Positions 11,135-23,056 of a stretch of DNA of 64,000 nt are shown piece by piece. The notes below the pieces were generated by a model. It searched no databases, was not told the origin of the DNA, and saw nothing but the letters and a program-made list of their open reading frames with translations. The DNA is taken from assembly GCA_000708835.1 (NCBI GenBank), contig DF236989.1:1-64000 (forward strand), read 5' to 3'. Every line of letters starts with the position of its first letter. The first letter of the stretch is position 1. Source of the DNA: Klebsormidium nitens (lineage: Eukaryota; Streptophyta; Klebsormidiophyceae; Klebsormidiales; Klebsormidiaceae). The translations under genes and the position numbers were made by a program.

Positions 11135-13254
11135 CCAAATGCATTTGCCAATTGAAAGTCCAATCCTATGGCAAAAGCAATGCAAAAGTTGGTATTGAAA
11201 CCCACATATTCTAAGAAAACACAGCATCGGTATCTAGATACACCAATATCTGCTCATGAACTCTATGGGTTTCGTTATACTAGCGTTAGGATAGGTACTC
11301 GGAAAATGCATTCTCCGGCGTTATACCTGCAATACGATAGATGCTCGGAAAACGCATTCACGTATGTCTCAGTCGACATGTAGATGACTGATGTCGGCAT
11401 AAGATGTAATTGAGAGAAGATCATGTCGCATGGGCTAAAGTTTGTGTGCCGGCCATGTGCATAGCAAACTTATATACTGCTCTAATTTGTAGCCATGAAG
11501 CTACAATCAATTGATTATAAACGGACTCTCAAGCCAATTGGGCAGGTGCGTAAGACACATGTTCACTTTGATCCTTACTAGTGCGTCTTGTAGACAGCGC
11601 ATGCCATGGCAATACATCCCATTGCATTGCAGCCGTAGTTCGATAATCCGAAAGAAGTCTTACGGGCCGGCCGCGGCGGCCTCAGATGTTATAATTTGCA
11701 GACTCAGGCTCACATGCATGCACCTAGCTATACTAAGCTCAATTAAGTATGGCATCATGCATCCGGAATTTACGCACTGCACATGGCAAATCCGGCCATG
11801 ACCTAGGCTACCAAATCATGTGCAACTTCTGTACGTGCAAGCGGGGCCCCGTCGTTGTCGACTCTCATAGAATATGTATGTATGCCGTACAGCTGCATAT
11901 GTCGGCTTGGTGCACTAGGACCATTGTCTAGGCCGCTGCCAAACTCTAGCACCCATGCCAATGGTATATTGCGTCAAATCTACAGGATTCAGTGCATGGC
12001 GGCAGCCACTCTGACACATCACTGGCATGCTGCCACTCAGGTATGCTGAATCAGCCCTGCGCACCGGGAGTAGTAATAAGATACTTTCAGAAGAGAATGC
12101 CACGTGCGGACAGTTCCAAGAGCTGCCGGCCGCCCATTACGTCTGGCCGAAAACGTCGCAAGCACAAGCCCCAAGCTGCAGCGCCCAGCTACCCAACCAT
12201 GCAGTCAGTGCATATTACTTCACATTGAGAGGAGGTTTCAAAACACTGGCTTCGATGAAGATTGCGTAGATCCGGATTTAAGCGATCGGTGCACTGGTCT
12301 CAGTGAATTACTACGCATAGGATCCTGCACGGCCTTGCTTTTCAATGGCTGTTGGAATACGTTTCAAATCTCGTGTTTCAAAAGACCTAGACTTCAACTC
12401 CAATTCTCGTTGGATGTTGACAAGATCTTCAAGGGTGGTCGGAAGCCAGACTGTAGATCAGTGTGGCGTCTAGTAATAGGCTTTTCTTGGATTCCCCTGA
12501 AAAACATACAGACGAGGATTGACAAATCAATTCAACGGGCCATGCGACGGCCGCTTTCTGCAATCCGTTCAAGCCGCGGCTACCCTTAATCCTTCTACGA
12601 GGTTATTAATGAGGAGCATACCACTTCTTTTTGTTTGGCCGAGGGGAAGCACATCAGGGTTTGATATCAAGCAAGCATTCGTCTTTATTAGAGTCAACTA
12701 TGCAGTCAGACAAGGACGTAACAGACCAATCGTTGCCCCGGCCTCAGATTGCATAATGTGCTGAAACTACAACCCACTGATAATCAGGTATACGAGCCCG
12801 GCCAAAATTGCGAGCCACTCGCTAATCCGAAGCTCAAGATCAACGACTAGCCTGTTGTAACATAGCACCTCAAAGCGATTAGCCAAGCGCCGGTCAAAGC
12901 AGCGAGTCCGACTAAGACGTTCGCTCGATAGCAATTCTACCAGAGCTCGGTAGCAATCATCGTTTTGAAGGATTGAAGGAACCAAACAGAGCTCAAAAAG
13001 AAAGCATAAAAGCAGCTGATCCCTCCAAATCCTCAAAGAAACCTTTTGACCATACACTCGCCCAGAACTTGTTTGTTTTGGCCGTAAAATATGCCCTTTG
13101 GTGAGAGCTCAATTCACTTTGAACCGGTTTTCACCTCATCTTTCAATGCCGTCAAGTCAATGTCTGAACCAGTCTGCATCCAGTCTGAACCAAGTCTTAC
13201 TCGCCCCGTCCTTAACCCACTCTTGAACCCGTCCCTAACCCGGTCTCAAACCAA
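11135..13254. other. Gene-poor intergenic stretch
   Basis: This lies between two converging genes. The sequence is rich in CATG, GCATGC and CTAG words and has many short stops in all frames. Near 13130-13250 a loose repeat of GAACC/AACCC words precedes the end of the splicing-factor gene. No gene could be supported; the 161-codon open frame at 12104-12589 has no protein-like composition. Confidence 0.5.
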
Positions 13255-16200
13255 TCAGGTACTCACCAGCGGGTTTGGCCGGTGCTTGTAGCCCAGCATC
13301 ATGCGCTTCTTGTACTGCTCGTAGATATCGTCGCTCGACGTTGGCTCGTGCGTCTGCGCGGCGCCGACCCCCAGCCCGTCCAGCTTTGCGCCCCCCGCCG
13401 CGAGCGGGTCTATCATTCCTGCGCCGCCTGCCCCAAGGCCGCTGCCTGCGGAAAAATAACACGCACGCGAATCCGTCAACTGTATGATTTTAGCAGTGAC
13501 GTACGATGATTTTGGACAGACTTCCTCCAAAAATGTTTTCCCGAGGCCGCTGCCCACGAATAGTGAGGGGTCCCTTTGAGCGACCATTGGGTGCCGAAAA
13601 ATTGGCGCTAACTTCGTTGCTCTTTGATCGTCATGCCGCTTTGCGCTTTGCGCTCTGGTATGGTAAGCATGATCAGAAGCCGGAAAGGAACGCCCGCCAC
13701 ATTTCGCATAGGCTTTGCTGAGGGCATTCGATACCCAAAAGTATAGCCCCCTGGCCGCTCCAACATCAGCGGCATTGAAAATTTGCTATTTTCATAGATT
13801 GTACTCCACTGACAGGTAAGCCATGCGAAAGTCCCCGTAGTCCGAACTCCAGCCCAAACAATCAAAAGAAGACAAAGAACACGTTTCGGAGAGTGCTTTG
13901 ATCGTAAAAGCTGCCGTTCCCGCATGCGGAAACACCTGCTCTCAGAGAAATGTCCAATCTCATGAACCGGTTCCTCACCTTCCGTCCAGCCCATCTTAGA
14001 CAGCAGCTTGTGCCCCACGTTGGACGACCCAATCTTATTCCGGTCTTCGGGGGGCGGAATCCGGGCCCCTGGGGTTGTCATAGACAGGAACGTTTGCAGC
14101 TCCTCCTCGGGAATGAAGTCGCCCATGTGGTGGCCTCGCCGCGGGGGGCCGCCCGGATCTGAAGATAACAGAAATGAATTCACTGTCTCGCGAGATTGCC
14201 CTCAAGCGCTTTTCGGGAAATAAAGTTGCATACTGGCGGACTTGGTCGGTAACCCGTATGGTTCGACAAACTCACGAATCAGAATGTAGGAAGGGCCGTC
14301 ACCAAGTGTCAAGGGTTCGGCAATCTTCATCCAATTCGACCGGGCTGCATATTTTGCAGTCCAAGAAAGCATCAGCACGAACTCAAAGTTCCTGCGACAC
14401 AAACATAAGAACCGTGTTACTGCCAGCGCAACATCTGCTAAGTTCTCTAGAAGCCGAACTTAGGGGAGAGAAATGAAGCCGCCTCGACCGCCTGCCAAAA
14501 CCAAAAGCACGACTGAGCTTCAGCCCATTGAGAAACCCAGAGACCTGGAACGCGTAAGCAGGTCCAGAGGCCCAGGTGCGGACTCTCAACCCTTACAGGA
14601 CACATCAAGAAACCCACACCGTCTGTGCCGGAATTGAAAAAAGAAATATTCATCACGGCAGACTCCGGGCTTCAGCACACAGAAGCAGAAAAGATTGATA
14701 GAAAGATAACGGCACCAGGATGCGCAGACCCACCTTGGTTCGCTTCGGGCGGCGGCATCTCCCGCGTGTTCTCCCGAGGCTCCCTACTGGCGTTTGCGCG
14801 CGCCGCTTGCCGCGCGTAGAACTCCATCTTCGCCAGCGAGTCTGAAAAGAAGAAGCGTGATTGAAGTCAGTGCTTAGCAGGACAAAATCATTCCATGGAT
14901 TGTGTAGATGGAAACGGCGTTCCTTCCGTGGGAGTCATTCAATGGGAGTTTATTCTGCCGCAGCTCGTTGCGCAATTCTCGGTTTGCTCCCCCGAGGTTC
15001 AGTTTCACGAGGTGACCTTGGCTCGATCTGTGGAGGACCCCTTTTTCCGTGACCTGCAAACTAAACGTGCGACCATCACTTTTTCTGCGGGTAGAACCAT
15101 ATTCCAATCAAATATCTTCCATTTGTATTTTTGGCAGCTAAATACGGCAAACCTCCGCATTGAATGCGTGACAGAGAGGACCCACAACAATGCTGTCTGC
15201 TTCGGAAATATCCAACCAGCGACAGTTCTTTGCGACGAAAACGAGCAAGTTACTTACCCTCCTGCGAAAGCTTATCGTCCTGGCTGGAAGAAACGCCTGA
15301 TGGCTCCGGGCGACCTGGGGGAGGCGCGTCTGAGAACCCCCGCCTGCGCTCAACAGGCTGGGCTTCTGCAGCGAAACATAGGCGATGTGTCACAGCAGGG
15401 TCAAGCTTAACCAATGTTAAGTGGTACTCCTGACATGTGGAAGCAATGGTAGTGGGACGGGCTCACAGCATCAAGGGTGTTAAAGCATTGCCAATATGAA
15501 AGGAAAGGTATCTACTGAGACAACTGTCCTTGAGTTGGAAGATTTCCCCCGACTTGTCCACTTGAAAACTCCTGAATATCAGAAGGATCAGGAAAAAGTA
15601 GGAAAATTGAATATCGTCCGGGATGCCTAAATACTGGGTTTGTGCCCAAGACTGTAACAGGTTGCACGCAGGTCGCTGTACAGTAAATATTATCTGCATC
15701 GCTGCACACAGCCATGATTGACATGGACGTTTGCGCACGACTCGAGCTCTGCGTCACATTGTGCCACTTCATCTGACCACTTTTTGTCCACTCCATTGAC
15801 CATGAAGGAAGGACTCAAGCAACTTCCACGACTCAAGCAACTTCCACATACAGACTCTTCTATCCAGGTCGATGGTTCGGCTGGGAACGGGGTTAAGGAA
15901 TTGACTACCCTTCTCAAGCAGATGGCCGGAAAAAGGAAGAACGCAGGGCGAGACAAAAATGCCCTCAATCGTACGCTGATGGATCCATGCTAGCCGTAAT
16001 GGTTCATTCTCTAAGTTCGATCTGAGTCAGTCCCTGAGCAGAGCCGAGACACCTTTGCAAACGCAGAAATGAATTCAAATATAGCCCAAATAAGAAAACG
16101 GAAGAGTCCGTATTCTCACGAGGCTGCGCGGGCGGTGTCTGAACTGGCCGGCCCGCTTCCTGTGGTGCCTGCGCACTGGATGCGGCTTCTTGAAGAGCTT

Positions 16201-18557
16201 TCTCTTCCAAACCGATGCAGTATTCGTAGTACTTGTAGTCAGACGACGAGGGGTCGAAGAGGAACCTGCAAAACGGGGGAAGGCACTCATGGTGTAAGAA
16301 AGAGGCCGTCTGGGAGTAATAGCGCAGCGGCAAAGGTCGAGTTGACAAAGCAAAAGATTGAAGAATGTGGAAACTTTTGCAGATTCCAGCTCTTACTCTC
16401 CCCTGCTTTGTCCTGGCTTCTGACTGTGTCCAAATGCAGTGACGCTTACGGAGAATATTTTAAGGGTGACATATGCTTGTTTTTGAAAAGCTCGATGTGC
16501 CTTCCGAGGCTGATCACATCACAGAGTGTGGAGCTTTTCACACAGTGCTCATAATGCTGCGGCTGTGATTGGTACGCTTGCCTGAACGGAGTGTCCCCTG
16601 GGTTTCGCTGCCGGGTCGTGTTTTCCAAGCCTCTCCCGTTCTTGGCCACAAACTTGGCGAGCTTCTCGGCAATCCGGCACACCTCCGCATCCTCAGGAGC
16701 TGCACGCATAAACCGATCGGGTGTGAGGGGTTAAATAGGGCGTCAAATTCCAAGGTGCATTAGTGCATCTGAGTCCTGAGGCAGAAAGTCATCCGACGGC
16801 CCACATAACATCTGAAAACGTGCCTTCGGCGACCAAACTTGCGTCCTGGCGCAGTATCTGTCCGCCGGGAGGGGGGACCAATCCCCCGACGCCCTCCATT
16901 AGAACTTCATGAAGTCTGTCGAGGTCTGCTACGAAGTACTGGAGTAGAAGCACGGGGGGAGGTCTGCCGAAAAGATTCCAATAAGCACCGGGTGAACTTT
17001 GCTGGGACTGCTAAGAACTGCCGGGGGAGATACCTCAAAAGTTGCTGGGTTATGCCACCAGCTTTGGTCAGGTGAGAAGCGAGGTGAAACATAGACAAGA
17101 CTGCCAAAGGTTGACGGATGTCAGCAACAGCTTGCCTTAGGCACCAGGCAGGCAACAATGTTGACAGTTTTGCTGGAAGAAAAGAATGAAAACCAAGCCT
17201 AAAAAAGATCTGGCAAGACCTGACGTAACAACGTAAGTTGCTGAGGGACGAAATTTGCAAGCAGTGGTACATGCGCACTGAGCTCTCAAAATCAAATTAA
17301 AGGACGAAGTGGTGTGAGACGCTTTTGTTGCACAGTTGAGGACTCACAAAAACAACGAAAAGCAAGTTAAGGAAGCAGAAGATTCGGGAGGACAGATCAG
17401 AAAAGCAGTGTCCTGGAAGAACAAGGAACAGGGTGGTCTCTTCAATGGCTGACTCCCACACCCACATCAACCCGAGACATCTCTTACAGCATTAACCTTT
17501 CACAACGCACTTTCACATCCCAGGGGTTCATCAAACCCTTTGTACACTCAAACTTCATCAACGTATGAGTTAACTGACCTGGTGGGGGCGCAGCCGGCGC
17601 GCGTGCGGGCGCTTCCGAAGGTGGCGGCGCAATCCCAAGCTTTTGCCGCTTGGCGGCCCTCTCTGCTTCCTCTTTCTTCTCCGCCTCTTCCCTTTCCAAC
17701 TCGTCGGTCTCGAGCGCCGCCTTCAGCGGGTTGATGGTCGCCTTCACTTTGGACGCCGATTTAAAACCAAAGGCAAGCCGCGGCCCCGTGGCTTTGCCGT
17801 TGCTTGGATTCTTCTTGATCGTCATGAGCGCTTGTTTTGGGACGGGTGCGCTCTTTGGATGATCTTCCGCCCCCGCATTTGAATCCGCCTTTTGGTTCAG
17901 AAGGTCCGCCGTGGGCCTTTCTGTCAATTTCTCGCTGCCTTTTGACTCCGTCCTCCCAGAATCCCTTTCTACTTCCACCCCATTTGAGTCCTTGGCAGTG
18001 CTCCCCGCAAACGCTGTGGAGCTTGGCGGCTCGGAATGTGCGGAACCAGGGTGGTCATAGCTTATAGGTCGTGCAGAACTCGCGTACTCATGGCTTACGT
18101 AGCTTACAGGTGGTACAGATGGTTGCTCATAGTGTTGGTAGCTCTCGTTTTGAGCATTTCTTTCATCACTTCTATACGTCTGCATGTTATGACCATAATG
18201 TCCCTGCTCAACGAGCCCCGGCTGACTGTACCCATAAGCAGGCTGAGCAAGCTCCCCATATGCATCAAAGCTTACGTTCTCCGAGCCATAAGCATAGGCT
18301 GGCCCCGAGTAAGGTCCAACCTCATCGCCTATCCTCAGACCAAGCTGTGCGCTGCTTTGGTGCTCCCCGCCATATGCATGATCCTTGTCAACATTACTGC
18401 TTACTTGACCAGGGACGCCATTTACCCCATACACGTTGTGGTTTGTGTAAGGGCCACCATAACTCTCTCCAGAGGGGCCACAATTGGCAGCTCCTCCATT
18501 CATTTGACCATATCCCAGATGTCCACTCCCATGCTCGTTGCCTTGCTGATTCCACAT
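13255..18557 (-). CDS. SURP and G-patch domain splicing factor (SUGP1-like)
   Basis: Exons supported on the minus strand: 18557-17579, 16963-16824, 16699-16582, 16265-16120, 15365-15258, 14841-14734, 14344-14276, 14158-13979, 13445-13267. The N-terminal exon is Gly/Tyr/Gln-rich (low complexity). A Lys/Glu coiled segment follows (AALETDELEREEAEKKEEAE). Next is a SURP module: APEDAEVCRIAEKLAKFVAK, NPGDTPFRFLFD, YKYYEYCI. A G-patch follows near the end: IGSSNVGHKLLSKMGW, then EGSGLGAGGAGM. Family members act in the spliceosome at branch-site recognition and recruit a DEAH helicase through the G-patch. The introns at 16581 (AG|GCAAGC) and probably 16823 (AAG|GCACGT) have GC donors. Two points are open. 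The first two exons listed do not match in phase, so a small exon between 17578 and 16964 is probably missed. NPL at the end is followed by GTGAGT, so a last short exon may exist beyond the in-frame stop at 13255. Confidence 0.85.
15811..15848. repeat. 18-bp tandem duplication in an intron
   Basis: The unit GACTCAAGCAACTTCCAC occurs twice back to back within an intron of the SURP/G-patch gene. Confidence 0.8.
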
Positions 18558-20013
18558 GACGGAGGTCTGATCAGCAACCCTGCAAGAGCCCTGCAGCGAT
18601 CCCTTTTCCAACTCCTGGAGACCCAGAGCGCCTCTCCTTCCTCCCTGGCCACCGTTTGACTGAGGCTGTGCGACACTTGAGATGCCTGCCAAAACGCGCA
18701 CCACGCGCGCACACAGTATCCACGTGGCCCCGACTCGGAGTCCCCATGCAGGCGCCGTGCGAGCTTACCGCCCGGCCAGACCGCCTTGACCGGGGCCAAG
18801 TTGACTGAGGCCCTGGGCCTTGCTTCCGCGAACTCTAGCTCCCCACTTGGATTCAAGGAAATTATCTTGCCGGGATTTTGCCACCAGCTTCCAAGCTTCC
18901 CGTCGTTTGAACAACTCAGATCACTGGCTACGTGTGGCTAGCACATGCATGAGCAGTTCTTTAGGCTGTCTTGGCACGTAAGCTTAGGGATCTAATCGCG
19001 TTACGTTATGAAAGCTGACGTCTCAGTGACATACCTATATCGTAGAGTGACGGTTGATTTCATCTGATTGAATGCGTAAAGGCATGTGCTCACTCAGTTC
19101 AAAGTCGGGCGTGTCAGATCCCGATCTTCGAGGGTTAGATGAGTTGGGCACACATCAATAGATTGCTAACCTCACAATAATACAATATGCACAAGCCTGT
19201 GACATGTTATGCATAAAGGAGCTTCACATGGCCTAGAATTACCAATTGGTTTGACGTGCAATGGACGGTGAAGCACAATAATGGAAGATAGAACGACTAG
19301 CTATAGAAAGCAGCATACGAATGTACTCTCGGTGTGAACAATTCCAAACGTTCGAATCTTTTGTCCTTGTAACTTTGCCGGTCCTACATCTACTCGTTTT
19401 TGCTCTGTCTCCTCTTCCTTCGGTCCGTCACAATCGGCTAATTTCACGTTCACGTAGTCAATAAGCGCATGGCCGACACCTGCAAGGCCCAGACAAGCAA
19501 TCTAGTAAGCCTCACGAGTCACTTCTCGTTAACACATCTCATCATCAGACCAAAGACAAGTTTGTCCATGCTTGTACCTCTTTACTCCTCCCAAAACGAG
19601 CAGGGAAATGGATGCATGTATGGTACGACGGGGAAAGAGAGGGGGTCGAACACGGTCAAAGGGGTGGATACAGCTTTGGATTGCGCTATCGATAGACGAA
19701 TGGACCGTCAAAAGCTACGGTAAAGCGCTATCCACCGGCCTTAGCGGCCTTTCGTTTATCTCGCCCCCGTTTGCCCGCGTTTTACCCCACCTTAACCCGC
19801 CGTCTCTGTCTTGCAGGCAGGTGCCGCATCTCGGGACCTTAACCTCGCACCCAAGATCCCGTTTACGACGAAGAGTTCGATACTTCCCGCAAAGGCGGAG
19901 AGTGTGGTATAGCGTCGAATTGCGTGCATCTTAACGGATTGCAGACTGGCCGTGCAACATCTTGCAAGTTTAAGGTGCCCGAGCCTGCGTCCAGACCAAA
20001 GCAATGACCTCGC
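18558..20013. other. Upstream region of the splicing factor; contains dispersed repeat
   Basis: 18558-18930 contains open minus-strand sequence with a plausible intron (donor GGCG|GTAAGC at 18768, acceptor TTTTGGCAG ending at 18686). It could be a 5' exon adding residues before the chosen Met, but no ATG is found in frame. Beyond 18960 the DNA is AT-richer with no exon seen. The dispersed repeat copy B ends 28 bp from the NTAQ1 stop. Confidence 0.4.
19819..19986. repeat. Dispersed repeat, copy B
   Basis: Same-orientation partner of 3384-3556, with matching blocks in the same order. It lies just beyond the 3' end of the NTAQ1 gene. Confidence 0.7.
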
Positions 20014-22167
20014 TACCTACCTTCCACTTTCAGAATGGGTGGATAAGGAGGGGGAGGTGCCATCCAGCTCCCGTCCGGCCGCCGCATGTGGGAGCGATCC
20101 GACGAGAAATGCTGTAGATAAGTTTGAGCTGGGACCACACGGAACAACCTGCATCAAAATGTCAACGAAGTACGCTGTCGGAGTATATCTAGTTCTTGAA
20201 AACCTTCGTGTTCAAACGGCGAGAGCAGTCGCCCTGACTTGGGAATTCCGCGAATCGGGGAGGGCAAAGCAAAACGTTATTTCTGGAATTGCAGATATCC
20301 GTCGTACAAGTTCCAGCATGAATGAATGAACAGGAAGGGATCGACAGACTCGCGGAATCTTCTTTCGATCCAGTGGGCCGACAAGGAGCCTAGGTGCTCG
20401 TTTTCGTACCACTGGAAGCTGACTCACGGCTTACTGCGCAAGAGAAAAAGTAATAAGCATGGCGACGGCTGACTTCGGACTTGATTACGGAGTCTGACCT
20501 TTCGAACTCCTTGTATAGACGTATGCTGGGTCGGAAGGCCTCGTCGTAGTAGGTGCTGAAACGGACGGGGAAGGGCAGGGTCGTGTCCAGATCCCAAATG
20601 AGCGACCCACCCTCAGACTCGACCCGTTTCTGCAGATAAATCGGGACACTTCGCTGTGAAACTCACGGAATTGAAATCGAGATGCCAAACAGAGCAAAGG
20701 AGGGATGAAAAATGGACATACTTTTGATTCGCTCTTTGTAGACCCTTGATCGAACCACAAAGAAGCGTTGGACCCAAAAGAAAGCTTTGCCTCCTTCCTT
20801 TAGCAAGTAATAACGCACGAGCCGCCAACGTGTGCGAAAACAGGCAGAGCTTTTTGTTTCCCGGTTGTAAGCATCAGCTATGATCCAAAAATAACGATAC
20901 TTTTGTCAATATGGCTGATTGTTTGAGAGTTTTACGACGCTGTCTCTGCAGTCGAACCGACGTCCGATTCTGACAAGTTCTTTCTGTTGTAAGTGACAAA
21001 TGGGAGTACCAGACCCAAGAGGCCACGTTATCTTACAATCCAGAAGCTGAACTGAGACTTGCCTTCGTCCAAGAGCTTCTCCAACATGGCGATGGTGAAT
21101 GCAACATCGTAGAGGAAAAGGCGCTTTTTTTGAAAAGAAAAGGTAATGTATTGAGATCCAGAGTAAGGAGGACGGTGAGAGGCCTGCTCACTTGGACGAG
21201 GAAGACGTGGTAGTCCCATACGCAGGCGCCGTCTCCTTCGGAGCCAGCTTGCTGGCGCCACATCAAGACCTGTTTAAGGAAAAGCTTTGATTTGCTTTCT
21301 TCTTTTTTGGGAACATGTTAAGGGGACTGCACATCTAAAGACGAGGAAAGTGTCATGCTGGGCAATGAAGCATTAACGATGCGCTCTTCTAGTTCAAATG
21401 TTCTCGTCTATGCTGGTTGCAGGTATGCTTTCCTGTAAAGGATAATCCACCAGACTTTTTCACAAGGTTGGGATCCTCAAGAAAAAATCATCTTAGCTAC
21501 GGGTTCCAGCCTTATATTGGAACTGATCCTCCTAGAGACCCGTAAATGGTATGATTTACCTAGTGGTGCCAGGCCATGAACACAAACTTGTTTTGAGGTT
21601 TTAACGATGAACGTAGGTACAGTTCAGTCGCCCACAGCAATACAGATTGGAAGATAATACTTTCACCATCTTGCCGGAGCCCTTGAGTGAGCTGCTGAAA
21701 AGAGTAGAGAGCAGTGATTGTGAAGCTCAGCTTGCAAGTTTGCATGGCGCACCTGCTTCCTTTCATTTGAGACAAAGACTATGAAAAGGTCCGAGTAATC
21801 TGCCGCTGCACGTCCTGTTTCTGCCAACTTCTTGACGAGCAGGTACACGTTCTCCTCACTGCAGAAATCTGAGATACGTTCAGAGAACTACGTACAGCAC
21901 TTGAATCCTCATGTATGCCAAGGGGCCATTCAGGCAATCAACAAAGCGGAGGAAAGACATGAGGAGGCTGATTGAGTTTGACAGCATAGGGAGATGCACA
22001 GCTGGGTTGATTCAGAGAGTCTGCAAATGAGGGGCTGTTTGTAGTCATTCATCACTGGGTGCTTTTCAGCCAGTAGGAACCAGTTCCACCACTTACCAAT
22101 AGCATGGTGTGTGCACGGAGTCGGTTCTGTCCAGCTTTTTCTGTAACGTGTGTTCAAGCAAAGCCAT
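20014..22167 (-). CDS. NTAQ1: Protein N-terminal glutamine amidohydrolase
   Basis: Minus-strand exons are 22167-22097, 21858-21753, 21269-21192, 20629-20499, about 20418-20330, and 20111-20014. Key segments are [12 protein letters not shown] (catalytic Cys region), [28 protein letters not shown] (catalytic His in DYHV), [12 protein letters not shown] (catalytic Asp) and SSDRSHM with PPPPYP at the C-terminus. This order and spacing are diagnostic for NTAQ1, which converts an N-terminal Gln to Glu and so feeds the Arg/N-degron pathway in the cytosol. Exon 1 ends TATTG|GTAAGT and exon 2 resumes T-GAG, rebuilding the Cys codon. The exon near 20418 (WYENEHLG ... [14 protein letters not shown]) aligns with the family but no GT donor was found after it. 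An 87-bp open, phase-0 segment at 21123-21037 could be a cassette exon. The C-terminus after 20014 may also continue, because AAG|GTAGGT is a possible donor. Confidence 0.88.
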
Positions 22168-23056
22168 GGAGTCTCCCACAGTCAACACTTCCCTCGGTGG
22201 ATGGTCTCATGCCTGTGGATCAGGAGTTTCTAGTACGCCATCCCGTGTGCGCCAACAGAAGCAGGAGCAAGCAGGCCGAACATATAAGCTGCACAGCACC
22301 ACCATGCAGGTTCCTGCACTTGCGTTGTGTGAATTACTCTGGTCACTGCATGCTTGGAGCTCGCAGAAAGTCAGCTCAACATTCTCCCTGTGCTGGAGCC
22401 ACAAACCGCGGCTGAATCACATTGCAGCTGGCCTGCAGCCAGCGCCGTGAAACAGTCAAATTGACAGGACGCCTCAGGCGCTCGGATTGAGGAGCTGGCT
22501 TTTGTGTTGAGAAGGCTCTAGCAGCTAGCTGCTCTTGCCTGTAGTATGTATGTATGTGATCTTCCGTGCAGGACTTCGCTGCTGGAGGCTGCTCTAGAAT
22601 TTAAAAGGCATGCAGGGAAGTCCTCGTCGACTTGCAAGAACGTGGTTACGAGACGGGTTAGGGTTGCTGTGCTCGAGTCCAACCGAGCCGGCCTTTGGAA
22701 CGTCGCCGTCGGGCAGCTTCTTCACCGCCGGTTATTGTCAAAAAGATACCCTGCCTAGTTGAACTCCGTGTCCGCACCCAAGCTTGAAGACCGTTCGCTA
22801 ACGGCAGCGCTTCCGATGGTCAAAACCTGAGTCATGGTTAAAGCAAACCCTCCCTCATTCTGCCGTCCCCTCAACTTCAATCTTAGTCAAACAACTCGCC
22901 AGCATTGGAAACGAAGTTCCAGAAGTTCCAGTGGCAGAAGGCACCGATTGCCATCGGAAAGCCTGTTGGTTGCTGCTCTATTACAATCTACAGTTCATAA
23001 GTTTGTGGTCCGAGCAGAAGATCCTGGGACGCAGCAGGAAAGGGGTAGAAAGCAGT
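22168..23056. other. Bidirectional promoter region between NTAQ1 and COX17
   Basis: The two genes diverge from this 0.9-kb gap. Several open frames occur in it but none has splice support or a recognisable product. Confidence 0.4.

Noticed and set aside
12104-12589. 161-codon plus-strand frame
   Set aside because: No domain, no conserved composition and no splice or start context; it lies in low-information intergenic DNA.
18036-18659. 207-codon plus-strand frame
   Set aside because: It is the opposite-strand shadow of the low-complexity first exon of the SURP/G-patch gene.
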